Assembly: GCA_001898385.1 (NCBI GenBank)
Contig: MKTT01000082.1
Coordinates: 1 to 64,000, forward strand
Origin: Planctomycetales bacterium 71-10
GTDB lineage: Bacteria; Planctomycetota; Planctomycetia; Isosphaerales; Isosphaeraceae
Direction of reading: 5' to 3'
Length of the DNA: 64,000 nucleotides
Both the position numbers and the translations under genes were made by a program. The notes under the pieces were generated by a model. That model did not search any database, was not told where the DNA came from, and saw only the letters and a list, made by a program, of their open reading frames with translations. Positions 9,038 to 17,300 of this stretch are shown piece after piece; the stretch's first letter is position 1; each line of letters opens with the position of its first letter.

Positions 9038-10882
9038 ATGATCACGCCTCCCGACCCCTGGAGCCTCCTGGGCCGGCCCGAGCTGTGGCTCGCCGCGGCG
9101 GCGGTGCTCGCCTTCCTGGTCCTGTTCTGGATCCTGAGGGGGGCCCCGCCGGGGGCCTCCGCGCCGGGAGACGGCGAGGCCGGCGCGCCAGCGTCGTCCT
9201 ATCGCGATCGGGTCGTCGCGGGGGTCGCGACGGGCCTGCTGCTGATCGTGCTGGGGGCCGTGCTGGCCGCCTACCGCGGGGTGGCGTGGTCCCTCCCGGC
9301 CTTCGCGATGGGCTTCGGCCTGGTCCTGGCGCTCGTGATCGTCAACGATCGCTATCGCCACGTCAGCCCCGCGTTGCGCCGGACGGTGGCGCTCTCGCGA
9401 GCGGGGCTGAACACGGCGCTCGTGGCCGGGATCCTGCTCGTCGCGAACGTGATCGCGTTCCGCTACGGCGGGCATGTGGTCGACCTGACCCGGGAGCGGA
9501 CCCATTCGCTCTCCAGCCAGAGCCTGAACCAGGTGGATTCGCTGGAGGTCCCGGTCGTCTTCCATCTCGTCCACGGCCGGAGCGCCCTGGCGAGGCGGCA
9601 AGAGGACCGGGTCGCGCAGCTCCTGGAGCTGTACCGATCGGCCCGGCCCGACCTGGTGCGCGTGGAGCGGTTGGACCGCTACGTCGACCTCGCGCGGGGC
9701 GACGAGCTGGCGCGGCGCTCGCCCGAGTTGGGGATGATGCCCGGGGGGGGGATCCTGATCGAGTACGGCTCGGGGGACTCCGCGCGGTTCGCGACGGTCG
9801 GCAACCAGGAGATGTTCGAGTCCGACGGGCCGGACGCGAGTCGGGGCGCGGGCGTCTACGCCTCGGCCTTCCGGGGCGAGGACGCCGTCACGTCGGCCCT
9901 GATCCGCCTCCACGAGGGGAGCACGATCAAGGTCGGGTTCACGACGGGGCACGACGAGTCCGCGTCCGAGCGGCCCGCTTCCGAGGGGTCGGGGATCGAC
10001 CGCTGGAAGGCTCGGCTGGCCGCCTCGGGATGCGAGGCGACCCCGATCAACCTGCTGGCAGGCCCGGTCCCCGAGGACGTCGAGCTGGTGGTCGTCGCCG
10101 GGCCGAAGGGGGCGTTCAAGCCCCAGGAGGCCGCCCGGCTGAAGGAATACGCCGACCGCGGCGGCCCGGTCCTGGCGTGCCTCGACGGCTCGGCCCCGAC
10201 CGGCCTGGAAGCCTTCCTCAAGTCGTTCAACCTGGAGCTGGGCCCCGGGCGGCTCGTCGACCCCCGGCTCAACCTGAACGGCCGGCCGTCGTTCGTCTTC
10301 TGCCTGCTGGAGCCGGCGCTGCGGCACCCGATGACCGACGGCCTCTCGGGCGATCGCGCGACGCTCATCGTCAACGGGTCGCCGATCCGGTTCGTCGGGA
10401 CGAAGGGGGCCGCGGACGATTCGCCCGCCTCCGTCAATCCGCGGATGCTCCCCTCGGCCGTCCTGCGGAGCGGCCCGTCGTCGTGGGTCGAGTCCGAGCC
10501 GGCCCCGGCGCGGCCCGCGTTCGACAAGGAGAAGGATCAGCAAGGTCCGGTCGTGGTGGCCGCGGCCGTCTCCGAACGAGCGTCCCAGGGTCCCGGCGGC
10601 CCCCCCCCCCCCAAACCGAGGCTCGTGCTGATCTCGGGTCGATCCGTCGGCGACGACGCCGTGGTCGAGGCCGAGCCGACGAATCTCGACCTGCTGATGA
10701 ACGCCGTGAGTTGGCTCCGAGGCCGACAGGGTTCGGTCGGGGTGCCGGCCAAGGTCCATTCGGCGCTCACCCTGGTCGCCGACCCCGGCCTGCGCTGGCG
10801 CTTGATCCTGGCGCCGACCGTCGTGGCCGCGGCCGGCGTCGCCGCGCTCGGGGCCCTGGTCTACCTGGTCCGTCGCGATTGA
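9038..10882 (+). CDS. GldG-like ABC transporter auxiliary protein
   Basis: A 614-residue protein with four N-terminal membrane segments (about residues 10-150), a long extracytoplasmic domain starting near VDLTRERTHSLSSQSLNQ (the conserved entry of GldG/ABC_transp_aux domains), and one C-terminal membrane segment (LILAPTVVAAAGVAALGALVYLV). ATG 9038 precedes the first membrane segment; an upstream in-frame start at 8969 overlaps the permease. A run of 13 C residues (10600-10612) encodes a Pro stretch and could be prone to slippage. Family knowledge: GldG-type subunits work with the GldA/GldF pair; the cargo is unknown. Confidence 0.88.
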   Translation: MITPPDPWSLLGRPELWLAAAAVLAFLVLFWILRGAPPGASAPGDGEAGAPASSYRDRVVAGVATGLLLIVLGAVLAAYRGVAWSLPAFAMGFGLVLALVIVNDRYRHVSPALRRTVALSRAGLNTALVAGILLVANVIAFRYGGHVVDLTRERTHSLSSQSLNQVDSLEVPVVFHLVHGRSALARRQEDRVAQLLELYRSARPDLVRVERLDRYVDLARGDELARRSPELGMMPGGGILIEYGSGDSARFATVGNQEMFESDGPDASRGAGVYASAFRGEDAVTSALIRLHEGSTIKVGFTTGHDESASERPASEGSGIDRWKARLAASGCEATPINLLAGPVPEDVELVVVAGPKGAFKPQEAARLKEYADRGGPVLACLDGSAPTGLEAFLKSFNLELGPGRLVDPRLNLNGRPSFVFCLLEPALRHPMTDGLSGDRATLIVNGSPIRFVGTKGAADDSPASVNPRMLPSAVLRSGPSSWVESEPAPARPAFDKEKDQQGPVVVAAAVSERASQGPGGPPPPKPRLVLISGRSVGDDAVVEAEPTNLDLLMNAVSWLRGRQGSVGVPAKVHSALTLVADPGLRWRLILAPTVVAAAGVAALGALVYLVRRD

Positions 10883-10908
10883 CGCGGTCCCCTTCCTCCC
10901 CAGAGACC

Positions 10909-13221
10909 ATGCGCAGACCACGCTCGACCTACTTCCTGATCGGAGCCTTCTTCGCGGCGCTGCTGGCCCTGTGGGGCCTGGAACGCGCGGGCGTGCTCAC
11001 GGAGGCCGAGCGCCTGCGGCGGCGCGACCGCGTGCTGCCCGACCTGGTCGACCTGGATCCGGCCGACGTGCGCCGGGTCGAGATCGCCCGCGAGGACGGG
11101 CGGCTGGTCTTCGACCGCCGCGGCCCCCGGCGCTGGCTCCTCGCCGACCCTCCCGGGGTCGACGCCGCCCCCGAGGAGGTCGAACGGCTCGTCGCGACGC
11201 TTCGGGGCCTCCGCAGGTCCCCGGAGGCGGGAGAGGTCGACGGGCCGGCGTCCTCCTACGGCCTGGCCCCGCCCGCGGCGACCGTCCGGCTCTGGAAGGA
11301 TCCGTCCGGCTCGCCGATCGCGACGCTCGAACTCGGCCGCGCGGCGCAGCAGGAGCAGTTCGTCAGGCCGGGGCCCGGGGGGGCCGTGACGGTCGTCGCG
11401 GCGCGGGCGCTGGCCGCCGTCGAGCGACCGGCCGTCGAGTGGCGCGAGACCGCGCCCGTGCCCGCCCGGGCCTTCCCGGTCGCGAGCGTGACGTTCCGCC
11501 GCGACGGCCTGGAGGCGACGGCGGAGCGGGGCCGGCGCGGGACGTGGCGGCTGACCTCGCCCGTGAAGTTCCCGGCCGAGGGCTACCGGATCGAGAGGCT
11601 CTTCGAGGCCCTCGGGGCCCTTCGCGTCGACCCCAAGGCGAAGGGTTTCGTCGCCGATCGGGCCCTTGATCTCGCCGCCTACGGCCTGGCCCCGCCCGTC
11701 GCGACGATCGAACTGAAGCCCGCCGCCCCCGAGGCCGAGCCGCTGGTCCTGATGGTGGGCTCGTCGCCGCCGGATCGCCCGGACGACGTCTACATCCGCG
11801 TGGGCGGCCGGGACGACGTCATGGCGGTGGATGGCCGGTTCCGCCGGGAACTGCCCGAATTCTTGAAGGACCTGCGCAGCCGTCGGGTCGCCGACCTCGA
11901 CGCGACGGCCGTCGACCGGATCGAGATCGACGGCCCCGGCGGCCCGTTCAAGCTGGCGAGGGACCGCGAGGGTTGGTCGCTGGCCGCCCCCATTCCCTCG
12001 CGGGCCGACCGGGCCCAGGTCGACGCCCTGCTGAAGGCCGTGGAGGACCTGCAAACCTCGGACTTCTTCGAACCGGGGACGATCGGCGAGCCGGAGGTGG
12101 ATCATCCCCCGCGTCGGCTCCGGATCTGGCAGTCCGCGGGCGACGGAGGCACGTCGGAGGCCGATTCGACGCCGACGTTCTCGCTGGCGGTCGGTCGGCA
12201 CGACGCCCTCCGGAAAGTCGTCTTCGCCCGCGCCGAGGGGGATACGGCGATCCTCGCCATCCCGGACCTGTTCCTCGCGGCGCTGCCGACGACCTCCTAC
12301 GCCTTCCGGGACACGGCCTTGCCGGCGGTCCGGCCGACCGACGTGGCCCGGCTGACGATCGTCCGCCCGGGACGGACGACGGTCCTGGATCCGGCCGATC
12401 CGGCCGGGGCGCCCAATCGATGGAAGATGGTCCTGCCCGTCGCGGCCGACGCCGACCTCGGGGCCGTCACGACGGCCGTCGCCCGGCTGTCCGAACTGCG
12501 AGCTTCCGCCTTCGTCGCCGACGCCGGGGGCGACCTCGCGCGCTTCGGCCTGACGAACCCCCTCATGGAAGTGCGATGGGAGTCGACGTCGCCGAAGGGG
12601 GCCGGCCCGACGTCGCGAAGCCTCCTCATCGGCGCGGCGACGCCGGACGACCCTTCGAAGCATTACGGGACACTCACGGGCTTCCCCACCGTTTTCACGA
12701 TCGACGCCGAGGCCCTGGCTCCGTTCGGGGCCGAATTCCACGAGGCGCGCGTCCTTGCGTTCCGCCCGGAAGCGGTCCGCCGCCTGGTCCTCCGCTCCGA
12801 GACGCGGACCCTCGCCTACCGTCGCCGGCCGCAGTCGGGAAGCGGACCGGCCGCCTGGATCCCGGAGCCCGGCACGCCGACGCAGGGCGTGGACCTCTCG
12901 CGGTTCGACAGCCTGGTCCGGGCCCTCTCCGAGCTGCGGGCGATCCGGTTCATCCAGTACGAGGGCCCGTTCCCTCCCGGTGCCGGCCTGCGTTCGCCGC
13001 GGCTGACGATCACGGCGGAGGTCGAGGGCCGCAAAGACCCCGTCCGGCTCCGCGTCGGCTCGAAGTTCCTCGGCGACTGGGTCTGCGCCGCGACGGGGGA
13101 CGCCGCGGAGGGGCCGGCTTTCCTCCTTCAGGGCCCGGCCTGGGAGGGGCTGATCCTGGGCGTCGAGGGGGGCCTGCCGCCGATCCCCGACGACCCGTTC
13201 GCCCCTCCCGACGCCCCCTGA
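10909..13221 (+). CDS. DUF4340 repeat membrane-anchored protein
   Basis: A 770-residue protein with one N-terminal membrane anchor (YFLIGAFFAALLALWGLERAG) followed by at least three DUF4340-like repeats. Each repeat has a VRRVEIAREDGRL-type strand pair, a W-x-L stretch and a segment like SSYGLAPPAATVRL (residues about 35-200, 200-330, 330-520 and on). DUF4340 genes are commonly found next to GldF/GldG-like genes, and here it follows by 26 bases, so it is likely an extracytoplasmic partner of that complex. The frame is open far upstream (to 9085) but that part is out of frame with the GldG gene and has shadow composition; ATG 10909 is the real start. Confidence 0.85.
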   Translation: MRRPRSTYFLIGAFFAALLALWGLERAGVLTEAERLRRRDRVLPDLVDLDPADVRRVEIAREDGRLVFDRRGPRRWLLADPPGVDAAPEEVERLVATLRGLRRSPEAGEVDGPASSYGLAPPAATVRLWKDPSGSPIATLELGRAAQQEQFVRPGPGGAVTVVAARALAAVERPAVEWRETAPVPARAFPVASVTFRRDGLEATAERGRRGTWRLTSPVKFPAEGYRIERLFEALGALRVDPKAKGFVADRALDLAAYGLAPPVATIELKPAAPEAEPLVLMVGSSPPDRPDDVYIRVGGRDDVMAVDGRFRRELPEFLKDLRSRRVADLDATAVDRIEIDGPGGPFKLARDREGWSLAAPIPSRADRAQVDALLKAVEDLQTSDFFEPGTIGEPEVDHPPRRLRIWQSAGDGGTSEADSTPTFSLAVGRHDALRKVVFARAEGDTAILAIPDLFLAALPTTSYAFRDTALPAVRPTDVARLTIVRPGRTTVLDPADPAGAPNRWKMVLPVAADADLGAVTTAVARLSELRASAFVADAGGDLARFGLTNPLMEVRWESTSPKGAGPTSRSLLIGAATPDDPSKHYGTLTGFPTVFTIDAEALAPFGAEFHEARVLAFRPEAVRRLVLRSETRTLAYRRRPQSGSGPAAWIPEPGTPTQGVDLSRFDSLVRALSELRAIRFIQYEGPFPPGAGLRSPRLTITAEVEGRKDPVRLRVGSKFLGDWVCAATGDAAEGPAFLLQGPAWEGLILGVEGGLPPIPDDPFAPPDAP

Positions 13222-13260
13222 TTCCGAAGTCCCCCCGCGACCGCGTCGATCGCTTTCTCG

Positions 13261-13266
13261 TATAAT
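13261..13266 (+). promoter_or_regulatory. TATAAT -10 element upstream of def
   Basis: A perfect TATAAT in an otherwise GC-rich gap lies 42 bases before the GTG of the peptide deformylase gene. The -35 position (about 13238-13243) does not match TTGACA well. It would drive def-fmt separately from the upstream ABC operon. Confidence 0.4.
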
Positions 13267-13307
13267 CCCTCCAGGATCAGGCCCGTTCGCCCGCGCGGAG
13301 TCGTCTC

Positions 13308-13925
13308 GTGCTGCACATCGTCAAATACCCCCACCCCGTCCTCCGCTTCGCCTCGCGTCCCGTGGAGCGGATCGACGAGGACCTCAAGGCGGTCGTCCGC
13401 GAGATGTTCTCGCTGATGTACGAGGCCCGGGGCGTCGGCCTGGCGGCGAATCAGGTCGGCCTGCCGTTCCGCTTCTTCATCCTGAACGTGACCGCCGATC
13501 CGGAGCAGAAGGACCAGGAGCTGGTCTTCATCAACCCCGAGATCGTCAAGCGCCATTCCTGGGACGACGACGAGGAGGGCTGCCTGAGCTTCCCCGGCCT
13601 GTACTCGAAGGTGCGGCGTCCGAAGAAAGTGAAGGTCCGGGCGTACAACCTGGCGGGCGAGGAGGTCGAGTTCGAGTCCGACGACCTGTTCGGCCGGGCC
13701 ATGCAGCACGAGGCCGACCACCTGGACGGCAAGCTGTTCATCGACTACCTCGGCCCGCTCGCCAGGCACGGGATCAAGGGGAACCTCCGGACGTTCGAAA
13801 GCGAGTTCCGCGAGGCCCAGAAGGCCGGGACTTATCCGGACGACGCCGAGATCGTCAAGCGGCTGAAGGAGATGCCCGCCCCCTCCCTCGCCGCCATCGC
13901 CAGCCCCGCCGCGGCCGACGCCTGA
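13308..13925 (+). CDS. def: Peptide deformylase
   Basis: A 205-residue metalloenzyme that removes the formyl group from nascent N-terminal methionine. All three family motifs are present: GVGLAANQVG (residues about 44-53), EGCLSFPG with the metal-binding Cys, and QHEADHLDG with the two His ligands and catalytic Glu. The GTG start at 13308 has GGAG about 8 bases upstream. It is longer than the E. coli enzyme by a roughly 35-residue Ala-rich C-terminal tail. The formyltransferase gene follows after 22 bases, the usual def-fmt pairing. Confidence 0.96.
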   Translation: MLHIVKYPHPVLRFASRPVERIDEDLKAVVREMFSLMYEARGVGLAANQVGLPFRFFILNVTADPEQKDQELVFINPEIVKRHSWDDDEEGCLSFPGLYSKVRRPKKVKVRAYNLAGEEVEFESDDLFGRAMQHEADHLDGKLFIDYLGPLARHGIKGNLRTFESEFREAQKAGTYPDDAEIVKRLKEMPAPSLAAIASPAAADA

Positions 13926-13947
13926 CCCGCCCGGCCAGGAGGCCCGC

Positions 13948-14910
13948 ATGGACAAGCCGCTCTCGATCGTCATGCTGGGGACCGGGGACTTCGCCCTCCC
14001 CGCCTTCGTCGCGCTCCTCGACGCCGGGTTCCGCGCCCTCGCGCTCGTCACCCAGCCCGACCGCCCCCAGGGCCGCAAGCAAGAGCTGATCCCCAGCCTC
14101 ATCAAGCGGGAGGCCCAGGCCCGCGGCGTGCCCGTCTTCCAGCCCGAGCGCGTGAACGACCCCGGGGCGGTCGAGCATATTCGGGGGCTCGCGCCGGACT
14201 TCCTCATCACGGCGGCCTACGGCCAGATCCTCTCGGCCGAGTTGCTGGGAGTGCCGCGCGTGGGGGCGCTGAACCTCCACGGCTCGATCCTGCCGGCCTA
14301 TCGCGGCGCCGCGCCGGTGGCGCGGGCGATCCAGAACGGCGAGGCCGAGTCCGGCGTGACGGTCATCCAGATGACGCCTCGCGTCGACGCCGGCGGGATG
14401 ATCGCCTTCGCCCGTACGCCGATCGACCCGGATGAGACCGCCGGCGAGCTTGAGGATCGGCTGGCCGCCCTCGGCGCGCCGCTGCTCGTCGAGGCCGTGC
14501 GTCGAGTCGCGGAGGGCCGGGCCGAGATCCTGCCCCAGGACGCCTCGCTCGTCACCAGGGCCCCGAAGCTCCGCAAGGAAGACGGCGTCATCGACTGGAC
14601 GCTCCCCGCGCGGCGCATCCACGACCTCGTCCGGGCCATGCAGCCCTGGCCGACGGCGTCGACCGCCTGGACGGCCCTCCCCTGGACGCCCAAGGGGCCG
14701 ATCCGGCTGATCGTGCGCAAGACGGCCGTCGTCGACGGCTCCGGCGAGCCGGGGACGGTGATCGCCGCGACGAAGGACGGGATCGACGTCGCGGCCGGCG
14801 CGGGGGCCGTCCGGCTGACGGTGGTGCAGGCCTCGGGGAAGAAGCCGATGCCCGCCGACGAATTCCTCCGCGGCCACCACATCCAGCCCGGCGACAGGAT
14901 GGGCGACTGA
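13948..14910 (+). CDS. fmt: Methionyl-tRNA formyltransferase
   Basis: A 320-residue enzyme that transfers a formyl group from 10-formyl-THF to initiator Met-tRNA. The N-terminal Rossmann domain has VMLGTGDFALPAFVALLDAG. The active-site region contains NLHGSILPAYRGAAPV, with the catalytic Asn-His and the SILPxYRG signature, and the conserved Asp lies in TPRVDAGGMIA. The C-terminal domain starts at about residue 205 with KEDGVIDWTLPA. A strong Shine-Dalgarno (AGGAGG) sits 7 bases before the ATG. It is co-transcribed with def. Confidence 0.97.
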   Translation: MDKPLSIVMLGTGDFALPAFVALLDAGFRALALVTQPDRPQGRKQELIPSLIKREAQARGVPVFQPERVNDPGAVEHIRGLAPDFLITAAYGQILSAELLGVPRVGALNLHGSILPAYRGAAPVARAIQNGEAESGVTVIQMTPRVDAGGMIAFARTPIDPDETAGELEDRLAALGAPLLVEAVRRVAEGRAEILPQDASLVTRAPKLRKEDGVIDWTLPARRIHDLVRAMQPWPTASTAWTALPWTPKGPIRLIVRKTAVVDGSGEPGTVIAATKDGIDVAAGAGAVRLTVVQASGKKPMPADEFLRGHHIQPGDRMGD

Positions 14911-14934
14911 CGCGACAGGAGTCCACGACCCGCG

Positions 14935-15609
14935 ATGGCCGCCCGCACGATCGCCGTGGGAGACGTCCACGGCTGCTCCAAGGCCCTCGACGCGCTGATC
15001 GAGGCGATCGCGCCGACGCCGGACGACACGATCGTCATGCTGGGGGACTACGTCAACCGCGGGCCCAACTCCCGCGGCGTGCTCGACGCCCTGGCCGACC
15101 TCCGCCGCCGCTGCCGCCTGGTCCCGATCCTCGGCAACCACGACGAGATGCTCCTCCAGGCCCGCGCCTGGCTCCCGAGGAAGACCGTCCCCAAGGGCTC
15201 CAAGGCCCCGCGGCCGCGCTCCGGTCGCGACTGGGGCCGCGAGCTGCCCAGGCTGACGCCCGCGAACATCGCCTTCCTCGAAAGCTGCGTCCCTTACTTC
15301 GAGACCGAATCCCACATCTTCGTCCACGCCGCCTACGACCCGGCCCGCCCCATGAGCCGCCAGCCCGAGGCGCTGCTGCGTTGGCATTCGCTCCGCGACG
15401 GCGTGCCGCGGCCCCACTACTCGGGCAAGACCGTCATCGCCGGCCACAGCTCGCAGAAGAACGGCAAGATCCTGGACCTGGGCCACATCATCTGCATCGA
15501 CACCTACTGCCACGGCGGCGGCTGGCTGACCGCTCTGGACGTCGGCTCGGGCAAGGTCTGGCAGGCGGACCGAGGCGGCCGGATCCGGGGCCGACGGCGG
15601 TCGCGGTGA
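14935..15609 (+). CDS. Metallophosphoesterase (PP2A-like / bis(5'-nucleosyl)-tetraphosphatase type)
   Basis: A 224-residue calcineurin-like phosphoesterase. Metal-site motifs in order are VGDVHG (residues 7-12), GDYVNRGPNS, GNHDEM, FVHAAYD and AGHSSQKNGK. The usual GDYVDRG reads GDYVNRG here, an Asp-to-Asn change in the second motif next to a metal ligand; many homologues carry the same change. Substrates in this family include phosphoproteins and diadenosine polyphosphates, and the sequence does not distinguish them. It starts 24 bases after fmt. Confidence 0.85.
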   Translation: MAARTIAVGDVHGCSKALDALIEAIAPTPDDTIVMLGDYVNRGPNSRGVLDALADLRRRCRLVPILGNHDEMLLQARAWLPRKTVPKGSKAPRPRSGRDWGRELPRLTPANIAFLESCVPYFETESHIFVHAAYDPARPMSRQPEALLRWHSLRDGVPRPHYSGKTVIAGHSSQKNGKILDLGHIICIDTYCHGGGWLTALDVGSGKVWQADRGGRIRGRRRSR

Positions 15610-15631
15610 GCCGCCCCGGCGATATCCTGGC

Positions 15632-15661
15632 TTGGTCTCCCCGGCCGGCGGGCGGTATGAT
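15632..15661 (+). promoter_or_regulatory. Candidate sigma-70 promoter for pckA
   Basis: TATGAT (15656-15661) forms a good -10 element. TTGGTC (15632-15637) lies 18 bases upstream as a weak -35. The start would lie about 45-50 bases before the pckA ATG. Confidence 0.3.
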
Positions 15662-15715
15662 GGGGGGAGAATCCTCTCATTTCTGAAACGACCGTCCAAT
15701 GAGGACGAGGCGATC

Positions 15716-17290
15716 ATGACAGGCAAACCGGCGGCGGCCCCGAGGGCCCACGGGCTGGAGATGCTCGGGATCGACCGCGAGGCCGTGACGTTCTGGAACC
15801 TGCCCGCCCCCATCCTGTACGAGCACGCCGTCCGCCACGGCGAGGGCCTCATCGCCCACCTCGGGCCGCTGGTCGTCGACACGGGCTGCCACACCGGTCG
15901 GTCGCCCGACGACAAGTTCACCGTCGACGAACCCTCCAGCCGCGACCGGATCTGGTGGGGCGCGTTCAACCACCCGATCTCCGAGGCCCATTTCGACGGC
16001 GTCTGGGCCCGCATGCGCGAGTTCCTCGCGATCCCGGAACTGTACGTCCAGGACTGCTACGGCGGTGCCGACCCGCGCTTCCGGCTGCCGGTGCGGATCG
16101 TGTCGCAATACGCGTGGCACAGCCTGTTCATGAGGAACATGCTGATCCGCGAGCACGACGAAGCGACACTGCACGACTTCCGGCCCGAATTCACGATCAT
16201 CGACGCGCCCGACTTCAAGGCCGACCCGACGACCGACGGCACGCGCTCGGGGACCTGCATCCTCATCCACCTGGCGAAGAAGCTGGTCCTCATCGGCGGG
16301 ACCCAGTACGCGGGCGAGATGAAGAAGTCGGTCTTCTCCATCCTCAACTACCTGCTCCCGCTGCGCGGGGTGCTGGGGATGCACTGCTCGGCCAACTACG
16401 GAGCGGATCGGGACGACGTCGCCCTGTTCTTCGGCCTCTCGGGGACGGGCAAGACGACGCTCTCGACCTCGCCCGACCGCACCCTGATCGGCGACGACGA
16501 GCACGGCTGGAGCGACGACGGCGTCTTCAACTTCGAAGGCGGCTGCTACGCCAAGGCCATCCGGATCCGCGAGGAGACCGAGCCCGAGATCTACGCCACC
16601 ACCCGGAGATTCGGCACGCTCCTGGAGAACGTCGTCATCGACCCGACGACCCGGCGGCTCGACCTCGACAGCGCCGCGAGGACCGAGAACACCCGCGCCT
16701 CCTACCCGATCACCCACGTCCCCAACGCCGACCCGGCGGGCGTGGGCGGGCACCCGAAGAACATCTTCTTCCTGACGTATGACGCTTTCGGGGTCCTGCC
16801 GCCGATCGCCCGGCTGACCGCCGAGCAGGCGATGTTCCACTTCCTCGCCGGCTACACGTCGAAGGTCGCCGGCACGGAGCAGGGAATCACGGAGCCGCAG
16901 GTGGTCTTCAGCCCGTGCTTCGGCGGGCCGTTCCTGCCGTTGCACCCGAAAGACTATGCGAAGCTCCTCGGCGAGAAGATCGATCGCCACGACGTCCGCT
17001 GCTGGCTGGTCAACACCGGCATCACCGGCGGGCCTTACGGCATCGGCCGGCGGATCGCCATGCCCGTGACGCGGTCGCTCGTCAACGCGGCGCTGGGCGG
17101 CAAGCTGGACGACGTGCCGACACGGGAGGACCGGGCCTTCCACATCAGCCGCCTGGCGTCCTGCCCCGGCCTGGAAGGCTCCGTCCTCGACCCGCGCGCC
17201 TCCTGGGCCGACCCCGAAGCCTACGACCGCAAGGCCGCCGAGCTGTCCGCGAAGTTCGAAGAGAACCACGACAAGTACGAGAAGGCCTGA
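15716..17290 (+). CDS. pckA: Phosphoenolpyruvate carboxykinase (ATP)
   Basis: A 524-residue enzyme that decarboxylates and phosphorylates oxaloacetate to PEP in gluconeogenesis. Diagnostic of the ATP-dependent class are the kinase P-loop GLSGTGKTTLS, the metal-binding LIGDDEHGWSDDGVFNFEGG (about residues 255-275), HTGRSPDDKFTVDEP near the N-terminus, and NTGITGGPYGIGRRI. ATG 15716 gives the usual family length; the frame is open 28 codons further but without conserved content. GAGG at 15701-15704 is a weak ribosome site. It is convergent with hpnR, with 10 bases between the stops. Confidence 0.97.
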   Translation: MTGKPAAAPRAHGLEMLGIDREAVTFWNLPAPILYEHAVRHGEGLIAHLGPLVVDTGCHTGRSPDDKFTVDEPSSRDRIWWGAFNHPISEAHFDGVWARMREFLAIPELYVQDCYGGADPRFRLPVRIVSQYAWHSLFMRNMLIREHDEATLHDFRPEFTIIDAPDFKADPTTDGTRSGTCILIHLAKKLVLIGGTQYAGEMKKSVFSILNYLLPLRGVLGMHCSANYGADRDDVALFFGLSGTGKTTLSTSPDRTLIGDDEHGWSDDGVFNFEGGCYAKAIRIREETEPEIYATTRRFGTLLENVVIDPTTRRLDLDSAARTENTRASYPITHVPNADPAGVGGHPKNIFFLTYDAFGVLPPIARLTAEQAMFHFLAGYTSKVAGTEQGITEPQVVFSPCFGGPFLPLHPKDYAKLLGEKIDRHDVRCWLVNTGITGGPYGIGRRIAMPVTRSLVNAALGGKLDDVPTREDRAFHISRLASCPGLEGSVLDPRASWADPEAYDRKAAELSAKFEENHDKYEKA

Positions 17291-17300
17291 CCTTTCCGCA

